11,530 nucleotides of DNA from Stramonita haemastoma (GCA_030674155.1 CM060318.1:90321049-90332578), one strand, 5' to 3'; positions 1 through 6,852 are shown, numbered from the stretch's first letter. The notes: generated from the sequence alone by a model not told the origin. Numbers and translations: made by a program.

Positions 1-64
1 GATTTCAACCATACCGATGTCGCCATCGTTCTTCCTGTCCAGTTTCTTCGGAACGTCACTGAAG
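1..64 (+). CDS. aGPCR exon a (GAIN domain part, 5' end outside window)
   Basis: Frame 1 reads DFNHTDVAIVLP then VQFLRNVTE and leaves one base (phase 1) before the donor gtgatg at 65. The text has the look of a GAIN-domain strand-loop segment (a hydrophobic IVLP stretch) with two N-glycosylation sequons, NHT and NVT. The exon is cut by the window edge, so its acceptor is not seen. It is called mainly because its phase and content join cleanly to the next exon, forming a split Gly codon (g + gt). Confidence 0.8.
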
Positions 65-81
65 GTGATGTTTGTTTACTC

Positions 82-192
82 TGTGTGTGTGTGCGTGCGT
101 GCGTGCGTGCGTGCGTGCGTGAGTGAGTGTGTGTGTCTGTGAGTGTGTGGATGTGTTTGTGTGTTTGTGAGTGTGTGTGTCTGTGAGTGTGC
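82..192. repeat. (TG)n / (GCGT)n microsatellite, interrupted
   Basis: A short TG run (82-93) passes into seven or so tandem GCGT units (to 120), then a degenerate GTGA/GTGT mixture. It lies 17 bases into the first intron. Confidence 0.95.
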
Positions 193-240
193 TCCTAATA
201 CTACTGCTACTATTGATTCTGCGGCTACCGCAGCAAAAAA

Positions 241-248
241 CAACAACA

Positions 249-327
<79 letters not shown>
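241..327. repeat. (CAA)3 then (TAC)n microsatellite
   Basis: Three CAA units are followed by about 25 uninterrupted TAC/CTA units. Translated it gives polytyrosine, but it is intronic. Confidence 0.97.
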
Positions 328-412
328 TATAATGGAACTAATATAGAGCTATATTCAATTAACGCATATTAACTATTTAAATAACGTATAGTGTTTCAAA
401 CAATGATCGCAG

Positions 413-624
413 GTAATCGTGGACAGGACATTCGGCTGACCATGGGTGTGTTCGCGGACACTGCTCTGTTCGGGAACAGTTCCTTGGAATCCCGGATGCC
501 CAAGAAAGCTGACAAGTTCTACACTTTGAACAGCAGGGTTGTGTCTGCCAGAGTCACGGTCAATGGTCTGCCTGTCACAAACCTTTCCGGGTACAACGTC
601 ACTACCGTCTTTTTGCCAAACCAG
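413..624 (+). CDS. aGPCR exon b (GAIN subdomain B)
   Basis: Two bases complete the split Gly codon; then 70 codons follow, beginning NRGQDIRLTMGVFADTALFG. Motifs typical of GAIN subdomain B are visible: a MGVFADTALF strand, LNSRVVSARVTVNG and the NLSGYNVTTVFLPN stretch, with sequons NSS, NLS and NVT. In family members this subdomain forms the beta-sandwich that holds the GPS and performs self-cleavage. The exon ends in phase 0 at CCAG before donor gtgcag (625). The frame remains open only a few codons into the intron (stop at 634-636), which agrees with splicing at 624. The first Met in this frame (391 region) is intronic and is not a start. Confidence 0.9.
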
Positions 625-1073
625 GTGCAGATTTGACTAGTTGCAGTATATGTGTTTGTAGAGTGATGCAGGAGGAGGAGGGAGGTGTAAAAGATAAGGA
701 GAGTGTGAGAGAGAAGGGGGTGGGAGGGAGGAAGGGAGAGAGTGAGAAAAAGAGAGAGACAGACAGGCAGACAGACAGACAGACAGGCAGAGACGCAGTC
801 GAGTGTACGTGCGCGCGCGTGTATGTGTGATGCCATTTCTTTGAGGTTTTTCTCTGCTTTTGTCATAACATTGCTTCCTAATTTTCCTTTTCCTCCACTC
901 ACACTTCTCTCTGAGCCACAACCTTCTCCTATTTCCTCTTTTTCTAATGTCGATCTTTATTAAAAACCTATTTCAAACCCTATTTCACCCCACATTTTAC
1001 CTACTGATGATCTAACTGACTTCCAAATAGAAGGGCCATTTAACCGTTTATTTTATTTCCTCTCTCAAACCAG
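625..1073 (+). other. Intron (449 bp)
   Basis: Donor gtgcag at 625. The acceptor is strong (tttcctctctcaaaccag, ending at 1073). It contains a purine-rich GA block (668-755), a (CAGA)n tract and a pyrimidine-rich block around 885-960. No gene is seen inside it. Confidence 0.85.
757..795. repeat. (CAGA)n / (CAGG) tetranucleotide repeat
   Basis: Tandem CAGA units with two CAGG interruptions inside an intron, continuous with an upstream GA-rich block. Confidence 0.9.
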
Positions 1074-1244
1074 GCGATGCCAGAAGAGAGGCAGCATGTA
1101 CAGCACACTCGCTGTGTGTTCTGGAACTTCAGTGGCGAAGCAGGACTTGCATCATGGTCTGATGACGGCTGTACCTCCCAAGATGCTGACCATGGCAGGG
1201 ATGTGTGCCAGTTCGACCATCTGACCAACTTTGCCGTGCTAATG
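1074..1244 (+). CDS. aGPCR exon c (GPS motif and tethered agonist)
   Basis: Phase 0 on both sides, 57 codons. The GPS pattern is unmistakable: CVFWNF (Cys at exon residue 14), ASWSDDGC (Cys 33), VCQFDHLT (Cys 45), then NFAVLM. Self-cleavage in this family occurs between Leu and Thr of HL/T, here between bases 1223 and 1224. The new N-terminus TNFAVLM is the tethered agonist (Stachel), and the exon ends right after it. His 49, Leu 50 and Thr 51, the cleavage residues, are intact. Odd: the usual C-x-C before HLT reads CQF, so the fourth conserved GPS cysteine is Phe (codon ttc at 1212-1214). A sequon NFS lies at residues 18-20. Identification as an aGPCR GPS exon is near certain. Confidence 0.97.
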
Positions 1245-1309
1245 GTATTGAGATGTATAACTTTGTGGGGTGATGTGTAGTGTGGTTTTTAGTGGTGGTG
1301 TGGGCGGGA

Positions 1310-1346
1310 TGTAGTGTAGTGTAGTGTGGTGTGGTGTTGTGTGATG
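1310..1346. repeat. (GTGTA)n-type degenerate pentanucleotide repeat
   Basis: Repeated gtagt/gtggt units about 65 bases downstream of the donor of the GPS exon. Confidence 0.75.
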
Positions 1347-1597
1347 TGTTTGTGGTGCGGTTGAGGTTTGGAGAAAATTTGAATTTGTACTTTGTTATTT
1401 AAGTGGTGTTGTGTTGTGTTTTAGTCTTTTGGATTTCATGTGTCTAAACATTTTGTATTGTAACATATCACTCCGTTTTTTCTTGTTTTGATATTAACAT
1501 ATTGCATCATATTCTCAACATACTATATATTTCTGTTTGAAATTCGGCTGTATTGTAGCTGCTGCTGCACAACAGCAATGCGCTCACAACTACAGAA

Positions 1598-1626
1598 CAT
1601 AAACTACACCTATGGAGTAGTTTATG
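1598..1626. repeat. Perfect inverted repeat, 10-bp stem and 9-base loop
   Basis: The arms CATAAACTAC (1598-1607) and GTAGTTTATG (1617-1626) are exact reverse complements. The sequence is intronic and could fold as a hairpin in RNA. No known function. Confidence 0.85.
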
Positions 1627-1659
1627 CTGGTGGAGGTGAATGAAGTGGTGGTGATGGTG

Positions 1660-1760
1660 GTAGTGGTACTAATAATACTGCTACTGTTGCTGCTACTGCT
1701 GCTGCTCCAATTTCTACTACTGTTGTTAATACTGTTACTGTTGTTGCAACAGCTGCTATT
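1660..1760. repeat. Degenerate (TAC/TGC)n trinucleotide region
   Basis: A stretch of ctactg, ttgctg and ctgctg units with many interruptions, intronic and clearly decayed. Confidence 0.75.
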
Positions 1761-1974
1761 GCTTCTGAAAGTAAAATCACCAAGGTGACATGACTTTATC
1801 TGCCATTTAAGAAGATAGGAATCTTTAGTATTTCAATTGTTATTGTTTGTGCTGAACCTGCTCAACTAAAGTCTTAAGCTCAACAAATTGTGTGATATTT
1901 AGGAGATGGTTGCAGTCAATGACTAACTCATGCTATTCTTGATGATTCCTTATGTGCTGACTGTGTTTCATCAG

Positions 1975-2099
1975 GATGTGTACGGTCAGGGGGACTTGGT
2001 GGAGGAGCACCAGACAGCCCTCAGCATCATCAGCATCATAGGTCTCAGTCTGTCCATCGCGGGGCTGTCGTTCACTGTGCTGGCCTTTCTCAGAAGCAG
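1975..2099 (+). CDS. aGPCR exon d (linker and TM1)
   Basis: Starts in phase 0 after tttcatcag and encodes 41 residues plus two bases (ag). DVYGQGDLVEEHQ is the short linker after the tethered agonist. It is followed by about 23 hydrophobic residues, ALSIISIIGLSLSIAG and LSFTVLAF, which form TM1, then LRS at the cytoplasmic end. The donor is gtaggg at 2100. Reading through would give a stop (tag) immediately, which supports splicing. The split codon with the next exon is Ser (ag + c). Confidence 0.92.
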
Positions 2100-2852
2100 G
2101 TAGGGTCACTGTCTTTCTTTTTTTAGCTTGTTCTCTTGGTATTTCGTTTTACAGGCTTTGTGGCTTTTGTTGTTATTATTGTTTTGTTGATGATGATGGT
2201 GGAGGAAGGTTTGTTTTTGGTTTTCATGTTGCTTGTGAGAAATGGTGTTTTTTTTATTTCTTGAAATATTCTTACTGAGTATTCTTTTTCACAAATGGGT
2301 AATGACTTAAAAAAAAGATTATTATCTTCAGTCCAGACTATTTCTGTTTATTTTTTTGTGTTCCTCGGCTAGAGCTCTGATGTTCACCTATTGTGAGATC
2401 AATGTGTGTGTGAGACCATTTTTTTGCCAACCATTAAGGTAGATCCATTTAGACTTTGAAGATTTTCTCATTCTACATTATAATGTATAATGGTCTCTTC
2501 ATTAGTGCCACATTCAAACAGGCACGCATGCACAAGTGCATGCATGTATACATATAAGTGTATGTGTGTTGATAAGTGCATGGGAATGCCGAGTGCATGA
2601 ATGTGTGTCTTCATTTTAACTTCAATCCGCTATACTTGTTGTATCAAACAATATGCATATATGTGTGGCATTCAGGTTTGTATGTAAAGTAAGCCGTAAA
2701 GTGAGCGTTGTTTTAGTTTAAAGTGGAATTAGACAATGTGCATGTATGTGTTGCAATCAAGTTTGCACGTAAAGTAAACCTTTAAGTAAGTATTGTTTTC
2801 CCTTCAACTAATTACCAACGCACTAAAAAAGTTTTCTTTAATTTACACACAG
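2100..2852 (+). other. Intron (753 bp)
   Basis: Donor gtaggg. The acceptor follows tttctttaatttacacacag. It holds T-rich sequence, a short stretch (2415-2470) that resembles one at 3766-3830, and an imperfect 85-bp-period duplication shortly before the acceptor. No gene is seen. Confidence 0.85.
2646..2800. repeat. Imperfect direct repeat, period about 85 bp
   Basis: Copy 1 (about 2646-2714) and copy 2 (about 2731-2800) share acaat-tgcat-tatgtgt, then ggtttg/agtttg, gtaaagtaa, taaagt/taagta and gttgtttt/attgtttt. They are separated by about 16 bases. The second copy ends about 50 bases before the acceptor of the TM2-TM3 exon. Confidence 0.75.
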
Positions 2853-3121
2853 CAAACTCCGACAAGGACGTCGCCAAAAGGTTCTCTTCAACCTGGCGCT
2901 GTCCCTTCTCCTCTCCTGGGTCGTCTTTTTGGCGGGCTTCTCGCGTCACGTGCACAAACACGTGACCGGCTGTCTGGCGGTGGCGGCCATATTGCATTAC
3001 CTGGTGCTGGCCTCCTTCCTGTGGATGCTGATGGAGGGGGTGCTGCAGTATCTGCTCTTTGTCAGAGTCTTCAACACCTTCTCCTCCAACTTTGTTCCAA
3101 AGACACTGGCTGTCTCCTGGG
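2853..3121 (+). CDS. aGPCR exon e (ICL1, TM2, ECL1, TM3, ICL2, start of TM4)
   Basis: One base completes Ser; then 89 codons and one base follow. KLRQGRRQK is the basic ICL1. VLFNLALSLLLSWVVFLAGF is TM2, SRHVHKHVTG is ECL1, and CLAVAAILHYLVLASFLWM followed by LMEGVLQYLLFVRVF is TM3. Its first Cys is the residue that normally pairs with ECL2 in GPCRs. The Trp-Met-x-Met-Glu-Gly phrase matches the W-M-x-x-E-G/A signature of TM3 in secretin-like and adhesion receptors. NTFSSNFVPK is ICL2 and TLAVSW opens TM4. The donor is gtatgt (3122), with the Gly codon split across the intron. The exon is noticeably more GC-rich than its introns. Confidence 0.96.
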
Positions 3122-3148
3122 GTATGTGTTTTTTTTAGGTATAGATGC

Positions 3149-3151
<3 letters not shown>

Positions 3152-3216
<65 letters not shown>
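3152..3216. repeat. (GT)n microsatellite
   Basis: About 32 uninterrupted GT units inside the intron after the TM2-TM3 exon. Confidence 0.98.
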
Positions 3217-3218
<2 letters not shown>

Positions 3219-3309
3219 GTCAAGTAATTTTTTTAAATTTCCAGATGGTATATTGAATAAGCATTGATTTGCTTTTTTTCGTCAGATAGGTAGAAGATAA
3301 CCGCACTCC

Positions 3310-3315
3310 GTGTGT

Positions 3316-3402
<87 letters not shown>

Positions 3403-3510
3403 TGCGTGTGTGTATGTGTATGTGCGCGTGCACATGCGCCTGTATGCTTGCGTGCGTGTGTGCGTGCGTGCGTGCGTGCGTGCGTGCGTGTGTGTGTGTG
3501 TGTGTGTGTT
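3310..3510. repeat. Compound (GT)n / (GCGT)n microsatellite
   Basis: A (GT)n run with a single GTTGTG interruption passes into mixed GTGC/GTAT units, six or more tandem GCGT units, and ends in GT. All long open frames across it are poly-Cys/Val artefacts. Confidence 0.97.
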
Positions 3511-3617
3511 TGGGGGGTGGGGAGAGGGTTTATGGATTTTCATTTAGGTCAGTAGTAGATTCGTTGACTGATGTCCAAATTCAAAAGGAACTGATCAACA
3601 CTTTATTCTGTCTGCAG

Positions 3618-3687
3618 GTCTTCCACTTATACCGGTCATCACTGTGCTGAGCATTGATCCCTATCTCTATCTTGGAGGTGATCAGTA
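3618..3687 (+). CDS. aGPCR exon f (TM4 and start of ECL2)
   Basis: The bases gt complete Gly; then 22 codons read LPLIPVITVLSIDPYLYLGG and DQ, followed by ta (phase 2) before the perfect donor gtaagt at 3688. Gly-Leu-Pro at the start and SIDPYLY fit the family pattern at TM4 and its exit (G-x-P...V...P..Y). The next residue should complete a Tyr codon and run towards the ECL2 Cys-Trp pair. No such exon is recognisable downstream in the window. It may lie in the N gap or beyond the window. Confidence 0.9.
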
Positions 3688-3930
3688 GTAAGTGTCTTTT
3701 TTGTTTTTATTATCTTCCTCAGTAAGCGCTCCAAAGTGTACCAATGCTGAAAGTTTTGCGTACACAACCGTTTTTTGCCCACCATTCAGATAGCCACACT
3801 CTGAATCTGTGTGAATTTTTAGTTAGTACGTCAGGGTTTTTTTAGACAATATAAGCTATGTTTTTGACATCTTAACTGATCTCTAGATACATCTCATCTC
3901 AACTCAACCGTCTTCATCAACACTGTCGAC
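3688..3930 (+). other. Start of the intron after aGPCR exon f; no gene seen
   Basis: AT-rich sequence from donor gtaagt up to the assembly gap. Around 3766-3830 lies a stretch resembling 2415-2470. No acceptor followed by a plausible TM5 exon is visible. Confidence 0.7.
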
Positions 3931-4030
3931 NNNNNNNNNNNNNNNNNNNNNNNNNNNNNNNNNNNNNNNNNNNNNNNNNNNNNNNNNNNNNNNNNNNNNN
4001 NNNNNNNNNNNNNNNNNNNNNNNNNNNNNN
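3931..4030. other. Assembly gap of exactly 100 N
   Basis: One hundred consecutive n. That round number is the usual placeholder for a gap of unknown size. The left flank shows no LINE sequence and the right flank is inside a reverse-transcriptase frame. The 3' part of that LINE, and possibly receptor exons, are therefore missing here. Confidence 1.
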
Positions 4031-4630
4031 AAGAGAGTCAATGTCGTTATGGCTCGTATGTATGGTTGTGTCATCAGCAAATAGTTCACATTTGGATGCA
4101 ATATGAAGAGGAAGGTCATTTATGTATAATGAAAAGAGAATTGGTCCTTGTATTGATCCCTGTGGTATTCCATAATGAATGGGTTTTAGATTGGATGTGG
4201 AAGTAGTTGTTGAGACACACTGTTGTCTGCTTTTAAGATAAGAAGCAAGTAGTTCTAGACTATTTGATGATAGATTATACAGGTCTAGCTTTCTGATGAG
4301 AAGTGTGTGGTCAATTGTATCAAATGCTTTTTTGAAATCCACAAATAATACTCCACAAAATTTATTGTCAGTAATTGTCTATGAGACTAGTCAGTGCAGT
4401 ATGGCAGGAGTGATTTTGTCTGAATCCTGACTGATTTGGGTGTAGTAGGTTGTTAGTGTCTATATGATGGACTAAGTGTTTATTTATATGTTTTTCCAGG
4501 GGTTTTGAAAGGAGGGATATAATGGAGATTGGCCTATAGTTTGAAGGATCTGAAGTGTCGCCAGCTTTGTAGATGGGGATCACTTTAGCAGTTTTGAAGG
4601 CATTGGGGAAATAGTTTTTATCAAGACATT
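4031..4630 (-). pseudogene. LINE A ORF2, reverse transcriptase core, frame-broken and truncated by gap
   Basis: One frame (about 4630 to 4368) reads NYFPNAFKTAKVIPIYKAGD, SNYRPISIISLLSKPLEK and LHPNQSGFRQNHSCHTAL, the fingers region of an RT. Near 4370-4380 the frame breaks, probably with loss of a few residues. A second frame (about 4366 to 4031) has FVDFKKAFDTIDH with the first catalytic Asp, then YGIPQGSIQGPILFSLYIND and CELFADDTT with the catalytic Asp pair (near 4070-4080). The usual SILGP motif reads SIQGP. The sequence then enters the N gap, so thumb and C-terminus are absent. With two breaks and no 3' end it cannot encode an active enzyme as assembled. Confidence 0.88.
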
Positions 4631-6058
4631 GGTTATGTATATATATGTTAGAGTCTCAGTGATAACTGGAGCTGACAGTTTTAGAATTCTTCTGTCTATT
4701 CCATCGAGGCCTCTTGTCCTGGATTGTTTGAGGTGAATCAGATAACTATAGACTTCAAAAATAGAAATAAATGGTATGTGGAGTTTTGAAGGAATATGCT
4801 TTTCTTGGCAGTATTGTCTAAGTGTGTTTAGGTTATTGGATTTTGAATCATCATTGCTAACAACGTTAGTAGAAACGTTTATGAAGTGATTGTTGAGTTG
4901 TTCAGCAGTGACATCTTTGATTACATTTGATTTGGAAGATGATTGTTTGTTTGTTATTTGATTTATGGCCTTCCAAATAATTTTTGAGTTTTGTTTTGAA
5001 GATAGTAAATCTTGGAAATATTTCTTTTTTTCTCGACGTTTCTGTGAGTTTATGGCGTTTCGTAATCTTTTTGACTCTTCATGATATTTATGCTTTTTTA
5101 AGAGATCTCTAAGATAGCATGCCTCCTCTAGTTTTTTTGTAAGCCAAGGCGGTTTGGGGGCATGTTTGACCCTTCTGGTTTTTAGTGGAGCATGTTTATT
5201 GTAAATTTCAGTGAAAGTTTTTATCCAAAAATCGATAGCCAAGTCTGGATCAGTAATGTTGAATGTTTCTGAGAGCATAGAGTTACTTAGTTCGAGAAGG
5301 AAAAGCTGTTCATTGAATTTTGCAAAAGAACGATATGTTAAGATTTTATGGCCAGGTTTGGGAATTTTTGTTCCTTTTTTTGACCAAGTAGTACAGACAG
5401 GGTAGTGATCGCTGCAGTTATAGACAGGGACACATGTTTCTATGATGTTTTTAGGATTTGATACGTAGATGTGGTCAATTATTGTGCTTGAATTTTGCGT
5501 AACTCTCGTGGGTAAACTAACTAGTTGGTGAAGGTTGAATGAATTAGTAATTTGCATCCATGCATTATTTACTTTTGTTACATCGATATTAAAATCACCT
5601 AGGAGTATCACTTCCCTGGATTCTAATAGGACTACGTTCATCATTGCATCAAACTTGTCTATCCAATTTTTTCTTTCTGCTGGATTCCTATAGCAGAATC
5701 CCACTGCTATAGGTGGTGAACCTTTCATGGAGACTTCATGCCAGACAGATTCTACATCATAATGTTCTAGATGGATGAGACGCTTAAAGGTTATAGATTC
5801 ACTAACGTATATGAGGATTCCTGTTTCTTTTTGCTTTTGTGGATCCTTTCGTATGATTTTATATCCTGGGATATATAAATCACTGTCTACTATTTGTTTT
5901 GAAAGTCTTGATTCAGATAGCCCTAGTATGTGAAATGGTTTGCCATGGTTTCTAATAAGTGTTGATGTGTCTTCAATTTTATTAACTGCGTGATTTATAT
6001 TTAATTGGCAAATTCGTAGGCCTTCCTTCGAGGGCCACATGTTGTGTCTTGAATGCAT
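4580..6058 (-). pseudogene. LINE A ORF2, N-terminal part: endonuclease/exonuclease/phosphatase domain, linker and RT start
   Basis: An open frame of 492 codons from ATG at 6058; an in-frame stop lies 14 codons upstream. The endonuclease that nicks target DNA for target-primed reverse transcription spans about residues 14-225. Visible motifs are QLNIN (Asn 20/22), GLSES (Glu 49), LLGDFNID (Asp 155, Asn 157), IIDHIYVSN (Asp 195) and SDHYPV (Asp 217, His 218), so the catalytic set is complete. A basic, Lys-rich linker (about 290-350) precedes the conserved pre-RT phrase SRTRGLDGIDRRILK near residue 440. After TETLTYIY the frame is lost and the last ~17 residues before the stop are out of frame. 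The true frame continues on the neighbouring segment. Length without frame loss would fit ORF2 of this superfamily. Confidence 0.9.
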
Positions 6059-6126
6059 CTGTTTGTGTTGATTTTTGTTGAAAATGTGATAATGTGTCTA
6101 AAAACCGGAAAAGGTGAAGATTAATT

Positions 6127-6538
6127 AGGGATAAACAGGGATAAGGGGGAGTGGGCACTCAATAGGGGGAAGGGTGAAATGTAAGAAGAAAAGAAAAAAA
6201 ACTGATTTCTAAGTCACTTAAGGATACACATACAGTGTATATAACTGTATAACCCAATGGAACTAACAATGATGTGTAGCAAAAGACAAGATAAGAATCA
6301 ATTTTATTTAGGGTGAATAATGGGGATGGGAGTAGGGCACTGGGGAATGATGAAATGTAAGGGGGAAAAAAATGATTTCAATAGTTACTCAAAAGATATA
6401 AACTTTATAAAGGGTGAATAATGGGGATGGGAGTAGGGCACTGGGGTAATGATGAGATGTAAGGAAAGAAAGAATGATTTCAATAGTTACTCAAAAGACA
6501 CAAACAACTAATTTCAATAGTTACTCAAAAGACACAAT
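6127..6538. repeat. Tandem ~101-bp repeats (two close copies and one diverged) upstream of LINE A
   Basis: Copies at 6311-6411 and 6412-6510 share gggtgaataatggggatggg, agtagggcactgggg, atgtaagg and tgatttcaatagttactc; the period is exactly 101. A more diverged copy at about 6127-6225 keeps gtgggcactc, gaaatgtaag, aaactgatttct and agtcact. A nested 34-bp-period duplication (6477-6505 and 6511-6538, atttcaatagttactcaaaa) ends the array. The block sits just 5' of the LINE A coding frame in the element's own orientation, so it may be 5' UTR monomers. A simple unrelated satellite is the alternative. Confidence 0.85.
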
Positions 6539-6595
6539 CATACACGGTAGATATTGTCTAATTGAACAATCAACAATATTGGCAATATAAAGGAG

Positions 6596-6667
6596 AGAAA
6601 AAAAATTTAAAAAATATAAAAAATAAATAAAATAAAATAAAATAAAATGAAAAATAAAAATAAAAAG
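6596..6667. repeat. A-rich tract with (TAAAA)n
   Basis: Nearly pure A with spaced T, including several tandem AAAAT units. It could be the tail of a retroposed sequence on the + strand or plain low-complexity DNA. No adjoining element is recognised. Confidence 0.8.
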
Positions 6668-6693
6668 AGTGTTCTTACACACTTCTGAGGGTG

Positions 6694-6698
<5 letters not shown>

Positions 6699-6772
<74 letters not shown>
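6699..6772. repeat. (AG)n microsatellite with one interruption
   Basis: About 36 AG units with a single AA interruption near 6731. It abuts a GC-rich exon-like stretch on its right. Confidence 0.97.
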
Positions 6773-6776
<4 letters not shown>

Positions 6777-6852
6777 CTGGGCGCCGCCCTCAATATGCTG
6801 GCCCTCACAGAAGCTGAGGTCTCTGACATCTCGCTTCCCTACGACTACATAG
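6773..6852 (+). other. Short GC-rich exon-like stretch, unidentified
   Basis: Directly after the (AG)n run, about 80 bases are markedly more GC-rich than anything near. They read without stop as ELGAALNMLALTEAEV then SDISLPYDYI. An AG lies at the left edge (end of the microsatellite) and a possible donor (ATAG then gttatg) at 6853. The composition and codon texture look coding, but I recognise no family. It does not match the expected TM5 exon of the receptor. It could be an exon of another gene, a captured exon or chance. Confidence 0.3.

Larger units (their letters stand above)
65..412 (+). other. Intron (348 bp) with microsatellites
   Basis: Donor gtgatg at 65 and acceptor gatcgcag ending at 412. 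It holds a (GT)/(GCGT) tract and a (TAC)n tract, and no other signal. The polypyrimidine tract before the acceptor is weak (tttcaaacaatgatcgcag), but phase continuity supports the junction. Confidence 0.75.
1245..1974 (+). other. Intron (730 bp)
   Basis: Donor gtattg and acceptor gtttcatcag. The contents are a GTGTA-type tract near the donor, a 10-bp-stem inverted repeat at 1598-1626 and a degenerate TAC/TGC trinucleotide region at 1660-1760. No coding signal is seen. Confidence 0.85.
3122..3617 (+). other. Intron (496 bp), largely microsatellite
   Basis: Donor gtatgt and acceptor ttattctgtctgcag. About half of the intron is (GT)n, in two blocks (3152-3216 and 3310-3510). The first block begins only about 30 bases after the donor. 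Confidence 0.88.
1..3687 (+). other. Adhesion GPCR gene, partial: six exons from GAIN domain to TM4
   Basis: Joining 1-64, 413-624, 1074-1244, 1975-2099, 2853-3121 and 3618-3687 gives about 303 continuous residues with no internal stop. Every intron is GT-AG, with phases 1, 0, 0, 2 and 1, and the last donor leaves phase 2. The order GAIN, GPS, TM1, TM2-TM3, TM4 is that of adhesion (family B2) GPCRs: cell-surface receptors cut in the GPS and signalling through a tethered agonist. Six N-glycosylation sequons before TM1 fit an extracellular region. The phrases LHYLVLASFLWMLMEG and VFNTF with SWGLP resemble ADGRG-type (group VIII) receptors more than latrophilins, but that subfamily placement is from memory and weak. 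The ligand-binding N-terminus and TM5-TM7 are outside what is visible. No gene symbol can be justified. Confidence 0.93.
4031..6540 (-). mobile_element. LINE A: Jockey-superfamily (CR1/L2-like) non-LTR retrotransposon, degenerate, 3' end lost in gap
   Basis: On the minus strand the order is a repeat-rich leader (6540 down to 6059), an endonuclease domain, then a reverse transcriptase running into the N gap. No RNase H follows as far as can be seen. The apurinic-type endonuclease followed directly by an RT with an IPQGSIQGP and FADD signature places it in the CR1/L2/Jockey group; the clade cannot be fixed by eye. No ORF1 is visible upstream of the endonuclease frame. Its inclusion of the repeat-rich leader is inference. 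If the receptor gene continues past the gap, this element is an antisense insertion in its intron. Confidence 0.85.

Noticed and set aside
143..346. Open frame ending in polytyrosine
   Set aside because: It is a translation of the GT and (TAC)n microsatellites inside a receptor intron.
391..636. Apparent start codon upstream of GAIN exon b
   Set aside because: The frame is right, but the exon begins at acceptor 412/413. The codons before it are intronic, and the codons after 624 are lost by splicing.
519..921. Minus-strand open frames rich in Cys, Leu and Ser
   Set aside because: Antisense of GAIN exon b and of a GA/CAGA low-complexity block; no family features.
3220..3555. Several poly Cys-Val and poly His-Thr frames on both strands
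   Set aside because: Direct translation of (GT)n repeats. The same holds for 7792-8110 and 9037-9360.
6127..6538. Repeat array considered as CRISPR
   Set aside because: Units are about 100 bp, directly adjacent without unique spacers, in animal DNA.
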